From: an uncultured Gemmatimonadota bacterium
GTDB lineage: Bacteria; Gemmatimonadota; Gemmatimonadetes; Gemmatimonadales; Gemmatimonadaceae
Assembly (NCBI GenBank): GCA_903906325.1
Contig: CAIVJV010000264.1
Span: forward strand, 1 to 12,574
DNA length: 12,574 nt
Direction of reading: 5' to 3'
Shown: piece after piece, positions 1 through 7,520 of the stretch
How positions within the stretch are numbered: position 1 is the stretch's first letter
Layout: every line of letters begins with the position of its first letter
The notes under the pieces: model-generated
Told to the model about the DNA's origin: nothing
The model's input: the letters and a program-made list of their open reading frames with translations, nothing else
Databases searched by the model: none
Position numbers and translations under genes: made by a program

Positions 1-1
1 C

Positions 2-220
2 GCGGTGACCTCGACCCAGGGGATGATCCGTCGGCTCGGGCGGCGGTGGCAGCGACTGCATCGCCTCGTCTATCTCATCGCCGTGCTCGGCGTCGTGCAC
101 TGGGGGATGAGCGTGAAGAAGGATCTCGCCGACCCGGTCCTCGGAGGCCTCGTCCTCGCCGGCCTCCTCGGGTTCCGGGTCTGGGAGTGGCGCCGCCGCA
201 CCGCCGCGCCAGCGGCGTGA
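2..220 (+). CDS. msrQ: MsrQ-like haem-binding membrane subunit, C-terminal fragment
   Basis: The reading frame is open from the left edge, so the gene starts outside the window and only the last 72 residues are present. The fragment reads AVTSTQGMIRRLGRRWQRLH and continues with LVYLIAVLGVVHW. This is the typical last part of MsrQ (YedZ), the ferric-reductase-like membrane protein that passes electrons from the quinone pool or flavin to the periplasmic methionine-sulfoxide reductase MsrP. The histidine in WQRLH and the one in VVHW are in positions where the family has conserved (haem-related) histidines. Two hydrophobic segments follow, roughly LVYLIAVLGVVHW and VLGGLVLAGLLGF, and the protein ends in a basic, alanine-rich tail. 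The GTG at position 5 is internal and not the start. MsrP, if present, would lie upstream, out of view. The TGA stop overlaps the GTG start proposed for the next gene. The family call is from remembered sequence pattern, with good but not complete certainty because of the short length. Confidence 0.8.
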   Translation, partial: AVTSTQGMIRRLGRRWQRLHRLVYLIAVLGVVHWGMSVKKDLADPVLGGLVLAGLLGFRVWEWRRRTAAPAA

Positions 221-1431
221 CGACCCCGATCCCGACGCGGTCCGCGCCCCCCGTGACCGCGTCCGTCGACGCCTTCGCGATCGCCGCGCTGGGCCTGGAA
301 CCCCTCCTCGGCGCCGAGCTCGCGGACCTCGGGATCCCGAACCGGGTCGTCCCCGGTGGGGTGGAGTTCCGTGCCGATGAGGCGACCCTCGCGCGCGTGA
401 ACCTGGAGAGCCGGCTCGCCTCGCGGGTGCTCGTGCGCCTCGCGCAGTTCCGAGCGACGGCCTTCCACGAACTCGAGCGGGCCGCGCGCCAGGTGGCGTG
501 GGGGCGCGTGCTCGCGCCCGGCGCCTCGGTCGCGGTGCGCGTCACCTGTCGCAAGTCGCGTCTCTATCACTCCGATGCCGTGGCCCAGCGGGTCCTCGAG
601 GCGATGCAGCGCGCGATCCCACAGCTCCAGATCGGCACGGCGGCGGCCGACGACACCGACGAGGACGAGCCGTCGGCGGTGCCGCAGCGCTTCGTCGTGC
701 GCTTCGATCACGATGTGTGCACGATCTCCGCCGATACCTCCGGTGCGCTGCTCCATCGGCGTGGGTATCGCCTCGCGGTGGGACGGGCGCCGCTCCGGGA
801 GACCCTCGCCGCGGCGATGCTCCGAGGGGCCGCGTGGGATCCCGCGACCCCGCTGCTCGACCCGATGTGCGGCTCCGGCACGATCGCGATCGAGGCGGCG
901 ATGCTCGCCCGCCGGATCGCGCCCGGCCTGCACCGGCGCTTCGCCGCCGAGCAGTGGCCGACGAGCGATCCCGCGGTGTGGGAGGCCGCCCGCGCGGCGG
1001 CGCGCGCCGAGATCCTCCCGCAGGCCCCGGCGCCGATCGTGGCCTCGGACCGGGATGCAGGGGCGATCGCGAACGCCACCGCCAACGCCACGCGCGCCGG
1101 TGTCGCCGCCGACATCACCTTCCGGTGCGCGCCGCTCTCCGCGCTCACCTGGCCCGACGGCGCAGGAGGGCTGCTCCTCGCCAACCCGCCGTACGGGGTG
1201 CGGGTCGGCGAGACGCAGGGGCTCCGCGACCTCTTCGCCCGGCTCGGTCAGCTCGTCCGTGCCCACGGAGCGGGGTGGCGGGTGGCCCTCCTGAGTGCCG
1301 ACCGGCGGTTGGAGGGCGCGGTACGCCTCCCCTTCACGGAGGTCCTGGCCACCCGGAACGGGGGGATCCCCGTGCGGTTGGTCCGCACGCCACCGATCAC
1401 GTCATCGGACCCCGCCATCCCGGGAGCGTGA
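217..1431 (+). CDS. rlmL: THUMP-domain class I SAM-dependent RNA methyltransferase (RlmL/YpsC type)
   Basis: Predicted 23S rRNA (guanine-N2) methyltransferase of the RlmL N-terminal/YpsC type (COG0116 group), cytoplasmic. Using the GTG at 217 the protein has 404 residues, the usual size for the single-domain form; it lacks the RlmK half fused on in E. coli RlmL. Residues about 20-175 form the ferredoxin-like and THUMP RNA-binding part. After it comes LLHRRGYR and APLRETLAAAML (residues 178-202), a hallmark of the family. The Rossmann methyltransferase has the SAM-binding motif LLDPMCGSGT (D215 to T222) and the catalytic NPPYGVR motif at residues 323-329. The GTG at 217 overlaps the msrQ stop. 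A second in-frame GTG at 253 would remove 12 poorly conserved residues, and neither start has a clear ribosome binding site. The longer frame back to 46 lies inside msrQ and its low-complexity arginine/proline translation is not credible. The exact target base cannot be read from sequence. Confidence 0.88.
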   Translation: MTTPIPTRSAPPVTASVDAFAIAALGLEPLLGAELADLGIPNRVVPGGVEFRADEATLARVNLESRLASRVLVRLAQFRATAFHELERAARQVAWGRVLAPGASVAVRVTCRKSRLYHSDAVAQRVLEAMQRAIPQLQIGTAAADDTDEDEPSAVPQRFVVRFDHDVCTISADTSGALLHRRGYRLAVGRAPLRETLAAAMLRGAAWDPATPLLDPMCGSGTIAIEAAMLARRIAPGLHRRFAAEQWPTSDPAVWEAARAAARAEILPQAPAPIVASDRDAGAIANATANATRAGVAADITFRCAPLSALTWPDGAGGLLLANPPYGVRVGETQGLRDLFARLGQLVRAHGAGWRVALLSADRRLEGAVRLPFTEVLATRNGGIPVRLVRTPPITSSDPAIPGA

Positions 1432-1455
1432 GAGGCGCGTTGGCGGTCTGCGCCG

Positions 1456-1467
1456 TATCGTGAGGGC
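1456..1467 (+). promoter_or_regulatory. Possible leaderless-type -10 box before the GGDEF gene
   Basis: TATCGT at 1456-1461 fits TANNNT and is followed by exactly 6 bases before the ATG at 1468. The mRNA 5' end would therefore fall on or next to the start codon. No good -35 is seen about 17 bases upstream. A GAGG sits very close to the ATG, so an ordinary weak ribosome binding site is an alternative reading. Confidence 0.3.
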
Positions 1468-2178
1468 ATGACCAAGGCGCACTGGGTCGTGATCGGGATC
1501 GTCGCGGGGGTCGGGGTCGCCGTCGGCCTAGCCGGACCGGGGCTCGAGACGCGCGTCCTCGCCGCCATCGTGGTCCTGTTGGTCGCGATGATCGGGCTGC
1601 TCCTGCGGCGCCTCGAGCGGGCCTCGACGGCGTTGGCGGCGAGTCTGGATCATGATGCGCTCACGCATCTGCCGAACCGTCGGCTCCTCACCGATCGGCT
1701 CGCGATGGCGATCGCGCAGGCCAAGCGGTCGGGGGCGCACGGCGCCCTGCTGTTCATCGACCTCGACCACTTCAAACGCGTGAACGACAGCCACGGGCAT
1801 GCCGTGGGGGATCTGCTCCTTCTCGGCGTGGCCGAGCGTCTGGGGCGCGAGGTACGCCAGAGCGATACGGTGGCGCGGATCGGGGGGGATGAGTTCGTCG
1901 TGCTCTTCCCCTCGCTCGACGTGGATCCCGGGCGCGCGCGGGTCGTGGCAGAGGGGCTGGCGACGAAGCTCCTCGACCGGCTCGCCGCGGTGCATCATCT
2001 CCCCATACGGGATCCCGACGGCGTCGCGACGACGGTGGCGCATCAGTCGCCCGGCAGCATCGGGATCGCCCTCTTCGACGGCGGGAGTGAGGTCGCCGAC
2101 ACGATGCAGGCGGCCGACCGCGCGATGTATCGCGCGAAGGCGCACGGCCGGAACCGGTTCGCGCTGGCGGAGCGATGA
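1468..2178 (+). CDS. Membrane-anchored GGDEF diguanylate cyclase
   Basis: Predicted to make cyclic di-GMP from two GTP. The 236-residue protein has two N-terminal hydrophobic segments (about residues 6-24 and 30-47), then a single GGDEF domain. The domain begins with DALTHLPNRR at about 63-72. It has the substrate/metal segment FIDLDHFKRVND, the active-site signature GGDEF at 139-143, and the C-terminal YRAKAHGRNRF. An RQSD at 130-133, five residues before GGDEF, matches the RxxD inhibitory I-site, so product inhibition by c-di-GMP is expected. There is no recognisable sensor domain; the short loop between the membrane segments leaves little room for a ligand-binding module. ATG 1468 is chosen because it precedes the first membrane segment and follows the previous gene by 36 bases. 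Its TGA stop shares bases with the ATG of the next gene, suggesting translational coupling. The catalytic motifs are intact, so I expect an active enzyme. Confidence 0.93.
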   Translation: MTKAHWVVIGIVAGVGVAVGLAGPGLETRVLAAIVVLLVAMIGLLLRRLERASTALAASLDHDALTHLPNRRLLTDRLAMAIAQAKRSGAHGALLFIDLDHFKRVNDSHGHAVGDLLLLGVAERLGREVRQSDTVARIGGDEFVVLFPSLDVDPGRARVVAEGLATKLLDRLAAVHHLPIRDPDGVATTVAHQSPGSIGIALFDGGSEVADTMQAADRAMYRAKAHGRNRFALAER

Positions 2179-3074
2179 GGGGCATGGCGCGCGGGGTGGT
2201 GTCGTTCGTCCTCGCGGGGATGCTCGCGCTGACGGCCCTCGAGGCGCAGCGTCCCGCCGCCGCGCTGCCAGCCGCCGTCCCCGCGCCGGCTGCCTGTGTC
2301 ACCGGAGATCCGACCGGGATCCTGATCCACTTCCTCGACATCGGGCAGGGGGATGCCGCGCTCATCCGCGCCCCCGATGGTCGGTCCCTGATGATCGATG
2401 CGGGACCCGATCGTGGGACGGCGCTCCGCTGGTTGCGCACCCTGGGCGTCGATTCCCTCGCGCTGATCATCGGGAGTCACAACCACCTCGACCATATCGG
2501 GGGATTCCCCGCGATCCTGCAGGCGATGCCGGTGCGGAACGCGATGGAGAACGGGATGGTCACCACGACCCGGATCTATCGGGACTTCGTCTCGGCGCTG
2601 GAGCGCCGTGGGACCACCCTCCTCGAGGCGTCACCGCGGACCCTCCGCATCGGTGGACTCGAGGTGGAGGTCCTGCCCCCCTGGCGTCAGGCCACGGAGC
2701 AGAACGATGCCTCCATCGGGGTGGTCGTCCGTCATGGCGCCTTCCGCGCGCTCTTCACCGGCGATGCCGAGCTCGAGGCCCTCGCCCACTGGACGCGGGC
2801 CGAGGCGATCCCGCGGGTGCAGGTGGTGAAGGTCGGACACCATGGGAGTCGCAATGCGACGACCGCCGCGCTCGTGCAGGCCGCACGACCCGCGCTCGCC
2901 GTCATCTCGGTCGGGGCGGGGAACACCTACCAGCATCCGCACCCCGAGGCGCTCGCCCTCTGGCAGGCGCCGGACCGACGGATCCTGCGCACCGATGCGT
3001 CCGGGACCATCGCCGTGCGCGGATGCACGGACGGGAGCGTGCACGTCGCCACCCAACGCGGGAGCACACCATGA
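2175..3074 (+). CDS. Exported ComEC-like metallo-beta-lactamase-fold hydrolase
   Basis: A 299-residue protein with an N-terminal hydrophobic stretch (residues 7-23) that looks like a Sec signal peptide, with possible cleavage after LEA at about residue 24, so it probably acts in the periplasm or outside. The rest resembles the soluble metallo-beta-lactamase domain found at the C-terminus of the DNA-uptake protein ComEC, here without channel helices. Visible motifs are HFLDIGQGDA (52-61), the metal-binding HNHLDH (102-107, HxHxDH), NDASIGVVVRHG (177-188), FTGDAE (194-199), KVGHHGS (219-225) and HPHPE (254-258). The full metal-ligand set argues for an active di-metal hydrolase, probably on a phosphodiester such as DNA or a nucleotide; the substrate cannot be read. 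The ATG at 2175 overlaps the stop of the GGDEF gene (ATGA) with a GGAG just upstream; ATG 2184 is an alternative. Its own stop overlaps the next gene in the same way. Confidence 0.9.
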   Translation: MRGMARGVVSFVLAGMLALTALEAQRPAAALPAAVPAPAACVTGDPTGILIHFLDIGQGDAALIRAPDGRSLMIDAGPDRGTALRWLRTLGVDSLALIIGSHNHLDHIGGFPAILQAMPVRNAMENGMVTTTRIYRDFVSALERRGTTLLEASPRTLRIGGLEVEVLPPWRQATEQNDASIGVVVRHGAFRALFTGDAELEALAHWTRAEAIPRVQVVKVGHHGSRNATTAALVQAARPALAVISVGAGNTYQHPHPEALALWQAPDRRILRTDASGTIAVRGCTDGSVHVATQRGSTP

Positions 3075-3361
3075 CCACCGGGACGAGAAGCTATGCCGTG
3101 GATCGGATCGAGGGCCGGGGCCGGGCGGCCCAGGTCACGCTCGTCGACGATGCGACGGGGGCGGTGGTCCTGGTGCTGGCCACCCAGCTGGGTGGCCCGG
3201 TGACCGAGGGGATGGTGGTGCGCGTGCCCCTCCGGGACGGGGCCCCGCGCTGGGCCGAGGCGGTCCGGGACGAGGCCGAGGAGGCACGGCGCCGCGCTGA
3301 GATGGAGGGGCGGACGCGGCGCCTTCGCCGCGCGGATCCCGGGGGCGATCTCGAGCTCTGA
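3071..3361 (+). CDS. DUF3006 domain protein
   Basis: A small protein of 96 residues. Its first 60 or so residues, beginning MTTGTRSYAVDRIEGRG and running through a VVLVLATQLGGPVTEGMVV stretch, match the DUF3006 pattern: a short beta-rich domain opening with a 'DRIEG' strand and often encoded next to metallo-beta-lactamase-fold genes. The remaining 30 residues are highly charged (EAEEARRRAEMEGRTRRLRR) and probably helical. There is no signal peptide, so it is likely cytoplasmic, whereas its neighbour is exported. The ATG overlaps the upstream stop (ATGA), and a GGGAG lies 7 bases before it, a reasonable ribosome binding site. No biochemical role is known to me for the domain. The conserved pairing with ComEC-like hydrolases is the only functional hint. 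The family call is from pattern recognition. Confidence 0.78.
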   Translation: MTTGTRSYAVDRIEGRGRAAQVTLVDDATGAVVLVLATQLGGPVTEGMVVRVPLRDGAPRWAEAVRDEAEEARRRAEMEGRTRRLRRADPGGDLEL

Positions 3362-3388
3362 GCCCCGTCGGCCGGTGGGGGGCGGGCG

Positions 3389-3401
3389 TTAGATTCCTCG
3401 C
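3389..3401 (+). promoter_or_regulatory. Probable leaderless-type promoter of sucA
   Basis: The sequence TTAGATTC at 3389-3396 is an AT-rich island in a GC-rich gap. Its core TAGATT (3390-3395) fits TANNNT and is separated by exactly 6 bases from ATG 3402. No Shine-Dalgarno sequence lies in between, so transcription probably starts at or near the A of the start codon. I see no consensus -35. Confidence 0.55.
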
Positions 3402-6170
3402 ATGTCCTCCCCCGGCCCCGTCTCCAGCGTCTTCAACGACGCCTACGCCGCCGAACAGCTCGAGCGGTATCGTCAGGATCCGACCTCCGTCGAGGAGTCA
3501 TGGCGGCAGCTCTTCCGCTTCGCCGAACAGGCGGCCGGTGGTGCGATGCCGACCGCGCCGCGCAGTGAGGACCATGATCGCAAGGTCGCCGGTGCCGCCC
3601 GCTACACCACCTACCTCCGCACCTTCGGACATCTCGCGGTCCAACTCGACCCGCTCGGCACGCCCCCGCCGGGCGCACCGGAGCTGACCCCCGAGTTCCA
3701 CGGGATCACCGAGCAGGATCTCGATGAGACCTCGGGCGCCTCGATCGGCTTCCCGCATCTCGCGACCGCGCGGGATGTCGCGAATCGCCTGCGCCAGCGC
3801 TACTGCACCAACCTCGCCGTCGAGGTGGGGCATCTCGCCGACGAGGAGGAACGCGCCTGGTTCCGGCAGCTCTTCACCGCCGAACAGCTGACGCGTCCGC
3901 TCACGGCCGAGGAGAAGCAGGGGGTGTTGCGGCGCCTCACGGAGGTCGATGGCTTCGAGCGCTTCCTGGGCCGCACCTTCGTCGGGTACAAGCGCTTCTC
4001 CATCGAGGGGACCGATGCCCTGGTCCCGATGCTCGACGCGGCTATCACCGAGTCGGCGGCCACCGGCGCGCGGCATGTGGCGATCGCGATGGCGCATCGC
4101 GGGCGCATCAGCGTCCTCGCCCACGTGCTCGGCAAACCCCTCCCGCTCATCCTCGGGGAGTTCCAGGGGCGGCACGATCATCTGGGTGGGGCCTCCACGG
4201 GCGATGTGAAGTACCATCTGGGGTACGAGGGGACGCGGCCGACCCCCTCGGGTGAGGTCGAGCTCTCCCTCGTGCCGAACCCGAGCCATCTCGAGATCGT
4301 GAACCCGGTGTTGCAGGGGCGTGCGCGGGCGCTGCAGCGCGGCGCCGCGGATCGTCGCCAGCGCGACGAGGCGACGGTGGTCCCCATCTGCATCCACGGC
4401 GACGCCGCCTTCCCGGGCGAGGGGATCGTCCCCGAGACGATGAACCTCTCGCGGCTCCGCGCGTATCGCGTGGGCGGGACGCTCCACATCATCGTGAACA
4501 ACCAGGTCGGCTTCACCACCGATCCCACCGACGCGCGCTCGACGCACTATGCGAGCGATGTGGCGAAGGGGTTCGAGATGCCGATCATCCATGTGAATGC
4601 CGACGATGCCGAGGCCTGCATCATCGCGATGCGGATCGCGGTGGCCTATCGGGCGCGGTTCAAGAAGGACTTCCTCGTCGATCTCGTCGGGTATCGCCGC
4701 TGGGGGCACAACGAAGGGGACGAACCGACCTTCACGCAGCCGCAGCGCTATGAGCGGATCAAGGCGCATCCGACCCCGCGGCAGGTCTGGGGGAACCGCC
4801 TCGTGGCGGAAGGGCTCGTGACGCCGGCACAGGTCGAGGCGCTCGACGCCGAGGTGGCGGCGCGGTTCCAGCAGGCGTACGAGGCCTCCAAGGCCCCGGT
4901 CGCCGAGCCCATCGGCCATGCCGCGGGCGAGGCCCCCGCCTCCCCGACGGTCCGCACCGCGGTTCCGGCCACGCAGCTCACCCAGTGGAACGAGGCGCTC
5001 CTCACCTACCCCGCGGGCTTCACCCCGCATCCCCGGCTCGCCAAGCAACTCGAGCGCCGGCGGGACGCGATCGGGCCGGCGGGTGGCATCGACTGGGGCC
5101 ATGCGGAGGCGCTCGCCTTCGCGTCGATCCTCGCCGGCGGGACGCCTGTGCGCATCACAGGGCAGGATGTGCAGCGCGGGACCTTCTCGCATCGGCATGC
5201 GGTGCTGCACGACCCGACGACGGGGGGCACCTACACCCCGCTCGCCAATCTCCCCGGTGTGACGAGCGCCTTCGAGGCGTACAACTCGGCGCTCTCCGAG
5301 CTCGCGGTGTTGGGCTTCGAGTACGGCTACAGCGTCACGGCCCCGGACACCCTCACCCTGTGGGAGGGGCAGTTCGGTGATTTCAGCAACATGGCGCAGC
5401 CGATCATCGACCAGTTCATCGCGTCGGATCGCGCGAAGTGGGGGCAGGACTCCGGGCTCGTGCTGCTCCTCCCGCACGGCTACGAGGGCCAGGGCCCCGA
5501 GCATTCGAGCGCTCGGCTCGAGCGCTATCTGCAGCTCTGTGCGGAGGGGAACCTCCGCGTCGCCTATCCGAGCACGCCGGCCCAGTACTTCCACATCCTG
5601 CGGCGCCAGGCGCTGCTGACCCCGCGCCGTCCGCTCGTGTTGATGCAGCCGAAGTCGCTGTTGCGGCTCGCGCAGGCGGCGTCCACGCTCGGGGAGCTGA
5701 GCGAGGGCGACTTCCACCCCGTCTTCGATGACCCGCAGGGGGTGGGGAAGCGCGACACGGTCCAGCGGCTCGTCTTCTGCACGGGCAAGGTCTACTACGA
5801 TCTCATCGCCAAGGGGGTCCCGGCGCACATCGCGGTGGTGCGGGTCGAGGAGCTCTACCCGTGGCCGCATGAGGCGGTGGCGAACCTGGTCGACCGCTAC
5901 CAGCGGATCGAGGAGGTCGCCTGGGTGCAGGAGGAGCCGAAGAACCAGGGGGCGTGGAGCTTCGTGGCCCCGCGCCTCCGCGTCTCCACCGGCAACGCGC
6001 TCGTGATCCGCTACTACGGGCGTCCGGAGCGGGCGAGCCCCGCCGAGGGGTACGCGTCGGAGCATGCGGAGGAGCAGGCGCGGATCGTGAGCGAGGCGCT
6101 CGCCCCGGTCGCGCGCCCCACCGCCGGCGGGGCGCGTCGCAGCGGTGCCACGGCCCGCAGCGCGCGGTAG
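3402..6170 (+). CDS. sucA: 2-oxoglutarate dehydrogenase E1 component
   Basis: Thiamine-diphosphate-dependent E1 of the 2-oxoglutarate dehydrogenase complex. It decarboxylates 2-oxoglutarate and passes the succinyl group to the lipoyl arm of E2 in the TCA cycle. At 922 residues it is close to E. coli SucA (about 930) and has no fused acyltransferase domain as in mycobacterial Kgd. The N-terminal segment FNDAYAAEQLERYRQDP at residues 11-27 is the short E2-binding-type motif. Other landmarks are HRGRISVLAHVLGKP (from H232), DVKYHLG, NPSHLEIVNP, HGDAAFPGEG (H332; GDA is part of the ThDP/Mg site), GHNEGDEPTFTQP (from G435) and GQDVQRGTFSHRHAVLHD (G587 on, with H597 and H599). WEGQFGDFSNMAQP and the HGYEGQGPEHSSAR motif lie in the C-terminal transketolase-like half. 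No ribosome binding site precedes the ATG. The gene is followed 9 bases later by ndh; sucB (E2) and lpd (E3) are not in the window. Confidence 0.97.
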   Translation: MSSPGPVSSVFNDAYAAEQLERYRQDPTSVEESWRQLFRFAEQAAGGAMPTAPRSEDHDRKVAGAARYTTYLRTFGHLAVQLDPLGTPPPGAPELTPEFHGITEQDLDETSGASIGFPHLATARDVANRLRQRYCTNLAVEVGHLADEEERAWFRQLFTAEQLTRPLTAEEKQGVLRRLTEVDGFERFLGRTFVGYKRFSIEGTDALVPMLDAAITESAATGARHVAIAMAHRGRISVLAHVLGKPLPLILGEFQGRHDHLGGASTGDVKYHLGYEGTRPTPSGEVELSLVPNPSHLEIVNPVLQGRARALQRGAADRRQRDEATVVPICIHGDAAFPGEGIVPETMNLSRLRAYRVGGTLHIIVNNQVGFTTDPTDARSTHYASDVAKGFEMPIIHVNADDAEACIIAMRIAVAYRARFKKDFLVDLVGYRRWGHNEGDEPTFTQPQRYERIKAHPTPRQVWGNRLVAEGLVTPAQVEALDAEVAARFQQAYEASKAPVAEPIGHAAGEAPASPTVRTAVPATQLTQWNEALLTYPAGFTPHPRLAKQLERRRDAIGPAGGIDWGHAEALAFASILAGGTPVRITGQDVQRGTFSHRHAVLHDPTTGGTYTPLANLPGVTSAFEAYNSALSELAVLGFEYGYSVTAPDTLTLWEGQFGDFSNMAQPIIDQFIASDRAKWGQDSGLVLLLPHGYEGQGPEHSSARLERYLQLCAEGNLRVAYPSTPAQYFHILRRQALLTPRRPLVLMQPKSLLRLAQAASTLGELSEGDFHPVFDDPQGVGKRDTVQRLVFCTGKVYYDLIAKGVPAHIAVVRVEELYPWPHEAVANLVDRYQRIEEVAWVQEEPKNQGAWSFVAPRLRVSTGNALVIRYYGRPERASPAEGYASEHAEEQARIVSEALAPVARPTAGGARRSGATARSAR

Positions 6171-6179
6171 CGTCGAGCC
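6168..6179 (+). promoter_or_regulatory. Possible -10 box directly before ndh
   Basis: TAGCGT (6168-6173), whose first three bases are the sucA stop codon, stands exactly 6 bases before the ndh ATG, the same spacing as before sucA. The match is short and may be chance. It would let ndh be transcribed independently of sucA as a leaderless message. Confidence 0.2.
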
Positions 6180-7514
6180 ATGACGCGCTCGGCCGCGCGG
6201 ACGCGCGTCGTCATCATCGGCGGCGGTTTCGGTGGGCTGAATGCCGCGCGCGCGCTCGCGCGCCCCGGCCTCGAGGTGCTGCTGATCGACCGCACCAACC
6301 ACCATCTCTTCCAGCCGCTCCTGTATCAGGTGGCGACGACCTCCCTCGCGCCGAGTGATGTGACGGCGCCGATCCGCTGGGTCCTCCGGAAGGAGAAGGA
6401 GGTCACGACGCTGTTGGGGACGGTGGAGCGGATCGATCGCGCCGCGCGTGCGATCCGGGTCGTGGGGGAAGGCGATCCGATCCCCTACGACTACCTGATC
6501 GTGGCGCCCGGGACGCGGCATTCGTACTTCGGCCGCTCCGACTGGGAGAAGTGGGCGCCGGGCCTCAAGAGCGTCGAGGACGCGCGGCGGATCCGGAAGC
6601 GGTTCCTCCTCGCCTTCGAGCGCGCCGAGTGGGAGGACGATCCCAAGGCGCGGCAGGCGCTGCTGACCTACGTGGTGGTCGGCGGCGGCCCGACCGGCGT
6701 CGAGTTGGCCGGCGTGCTCCCGGAGATGTGCAAGGTCGCGTTCCGCCCGGATTTTCGTCGCATCGACACGGCGACGGTGCGCGTGATCCTCCTCGAGGGC
6801 GGCCCCCGCATCCTCCCGGCCTTCCCCGAGTCGCTCTCGCGCCGTGCGCAGCGGGATCTCGAGCGGCTCGGCGTCGAGGTCCGCACCAACGCGATCGTGA
6901 CCGACATCGATGAGCATGGGGTCTCGATCGGGGACGAGCATATCGAGTCGGAGTCGGTCTTCTGGGCGGCGGGGAATCAGGCGTCGCCCTTGATCGCGAC
7001 GTTAGCGACCCCGGTCGACCGGATGGGGCGCGCCGAGGTGACGCCGGCGCTGCATCTGCCGGATGATCCGCGGGTCTTCGTGATCGGGGACGCCGCGGCG
7101 GCGACCTCCACCGACGGGCGCGAGGTGCCGGCGGTGGCGCCCGCCGCGACGCAGATGGCACGGCGCGCGGCGGAGAACATCCTCGCGCAGGTCGAGGGGC
7201 GCGCCATGCAGCCCTTCCGCTATGTGAACAAGGGCGACCTCGCCGTGATCGGCCGCCACAAGGCGGTGGCGAGCTTCTTCGATGGGAAGCTTCGGATCGC
7301 CGGCCACCTCGCCTGGTTCACCTGGCTGCTGGTGCACGTGATGTTCCTGGTCGGGTTCCGGAACCGACTCAGCGTGCTGATGCAGTGGGCGTACAACTAT
7401 CTCTTCTTCGAGCGGGGGGTCCGGTTGATCACCGAGACCGAGGATGCGTCGATGTCGCGCCATCCGGCGCGCACGGGAGAGACCGGGGAATTCGAGGTCC
7501 CGCGGACGGCCTGA
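6180..7514 (+). CDS. ndh: Type II NADH:quinone oxidoreductase (NDH-2)
   Basis: A peripheral membrane flavoprotein of 444 residues that oxidises NADH and reduces quinone without pumping protons. It has an FAD-binding GGGFGG at residues 14-19, the segment HHLFQPLLYQVAT (41-53), and a second dinucleotide fold GGGPTGVELAG at 168-178 for NADH. E175 in the latter corresponds to the conserved glutamate near the flavin. VFVIGDAAA (299-307) is the second FAD contact. The C-terminal part HLAWFTWLLVHVMFLVGFRNR (residues 376-396) and the following WAYNYLFFERGVRLI are the usual hydrophobic membrane-attachment region. In the quinone-site region it reads APAATQ (320-325) where the classical motif is AQxxxQ, so the first Q is replaced. 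The ATG is 9 bases after the sucA stop with no Shine-Dalgarno sequence, suggesting co-transcription with sucA and possibly a second transcript. Related carotenoid- or sulfide-oxidising flavoproteins are less likely given the C-terminus. Confidence 0.92.
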   Translation: MTRSAARTRVVIIGGGFGGLNAARALARPGLEVLLIDRTNHHLFQPLLYQVATTSLAPSDVTAPIRWVLRKEKEVTTLLGTVERIDRAARAIRVVGEGDPIPYDYLIVAPGTRHSYFGRSDWEKWAPGLKSVEDARRIRKRFLLAFERAEWEDDPKARQALLTYVVVGGGPTGVELAGVLPEMCKVAFRPDFRRIDTATVRVILLEGGPRILPAFPESLSRRAQRDLERLGVEVRTNAIVTDIDEHGVSIGDEHIESESVFWAAGNQASPLIATLATPVDRMGRAEVTPALHLPDDPRVFVIGDAAAATSTDGREVPAVAPAATQMARRAAENILAQVEGRAMQPFRYVNKGDLAVIGRHKAVASFFDGKLRIAGHLAWFTWLLVHVMFLVGFRNRLSVLMQWAYNYLFFERGVRLITETEDASMSRHPARTGETGEFEVPRTA

Positions 7515-7520
7515 GCGCCC

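Noticed and set aside
46..216. N-terminal extension of the methyltransferase gene back to GTG 46
   Set aside because: The extra 57 residues are arginine/proline-rich, lie in another frame of msrQ and match no known domain; GTG 217 or 253 fits the family length.
70..1266. 398-codon minus-strand frame opposite the methyltransferase gene
   Set aside because: Low-complexity antisense of a gene with intact SAM-binding and NPPY motifs; no recognisable domain.
3498..6941. 1147-codon open frame on the minus strand opposite sucA and ndh
   Set aside because: Its translation is low-complexity, rich in R, G, E, H and D, and it runs exactly antisense to two clearly conserved genes. Long antisense frames are expected in such GC-rich DNA.
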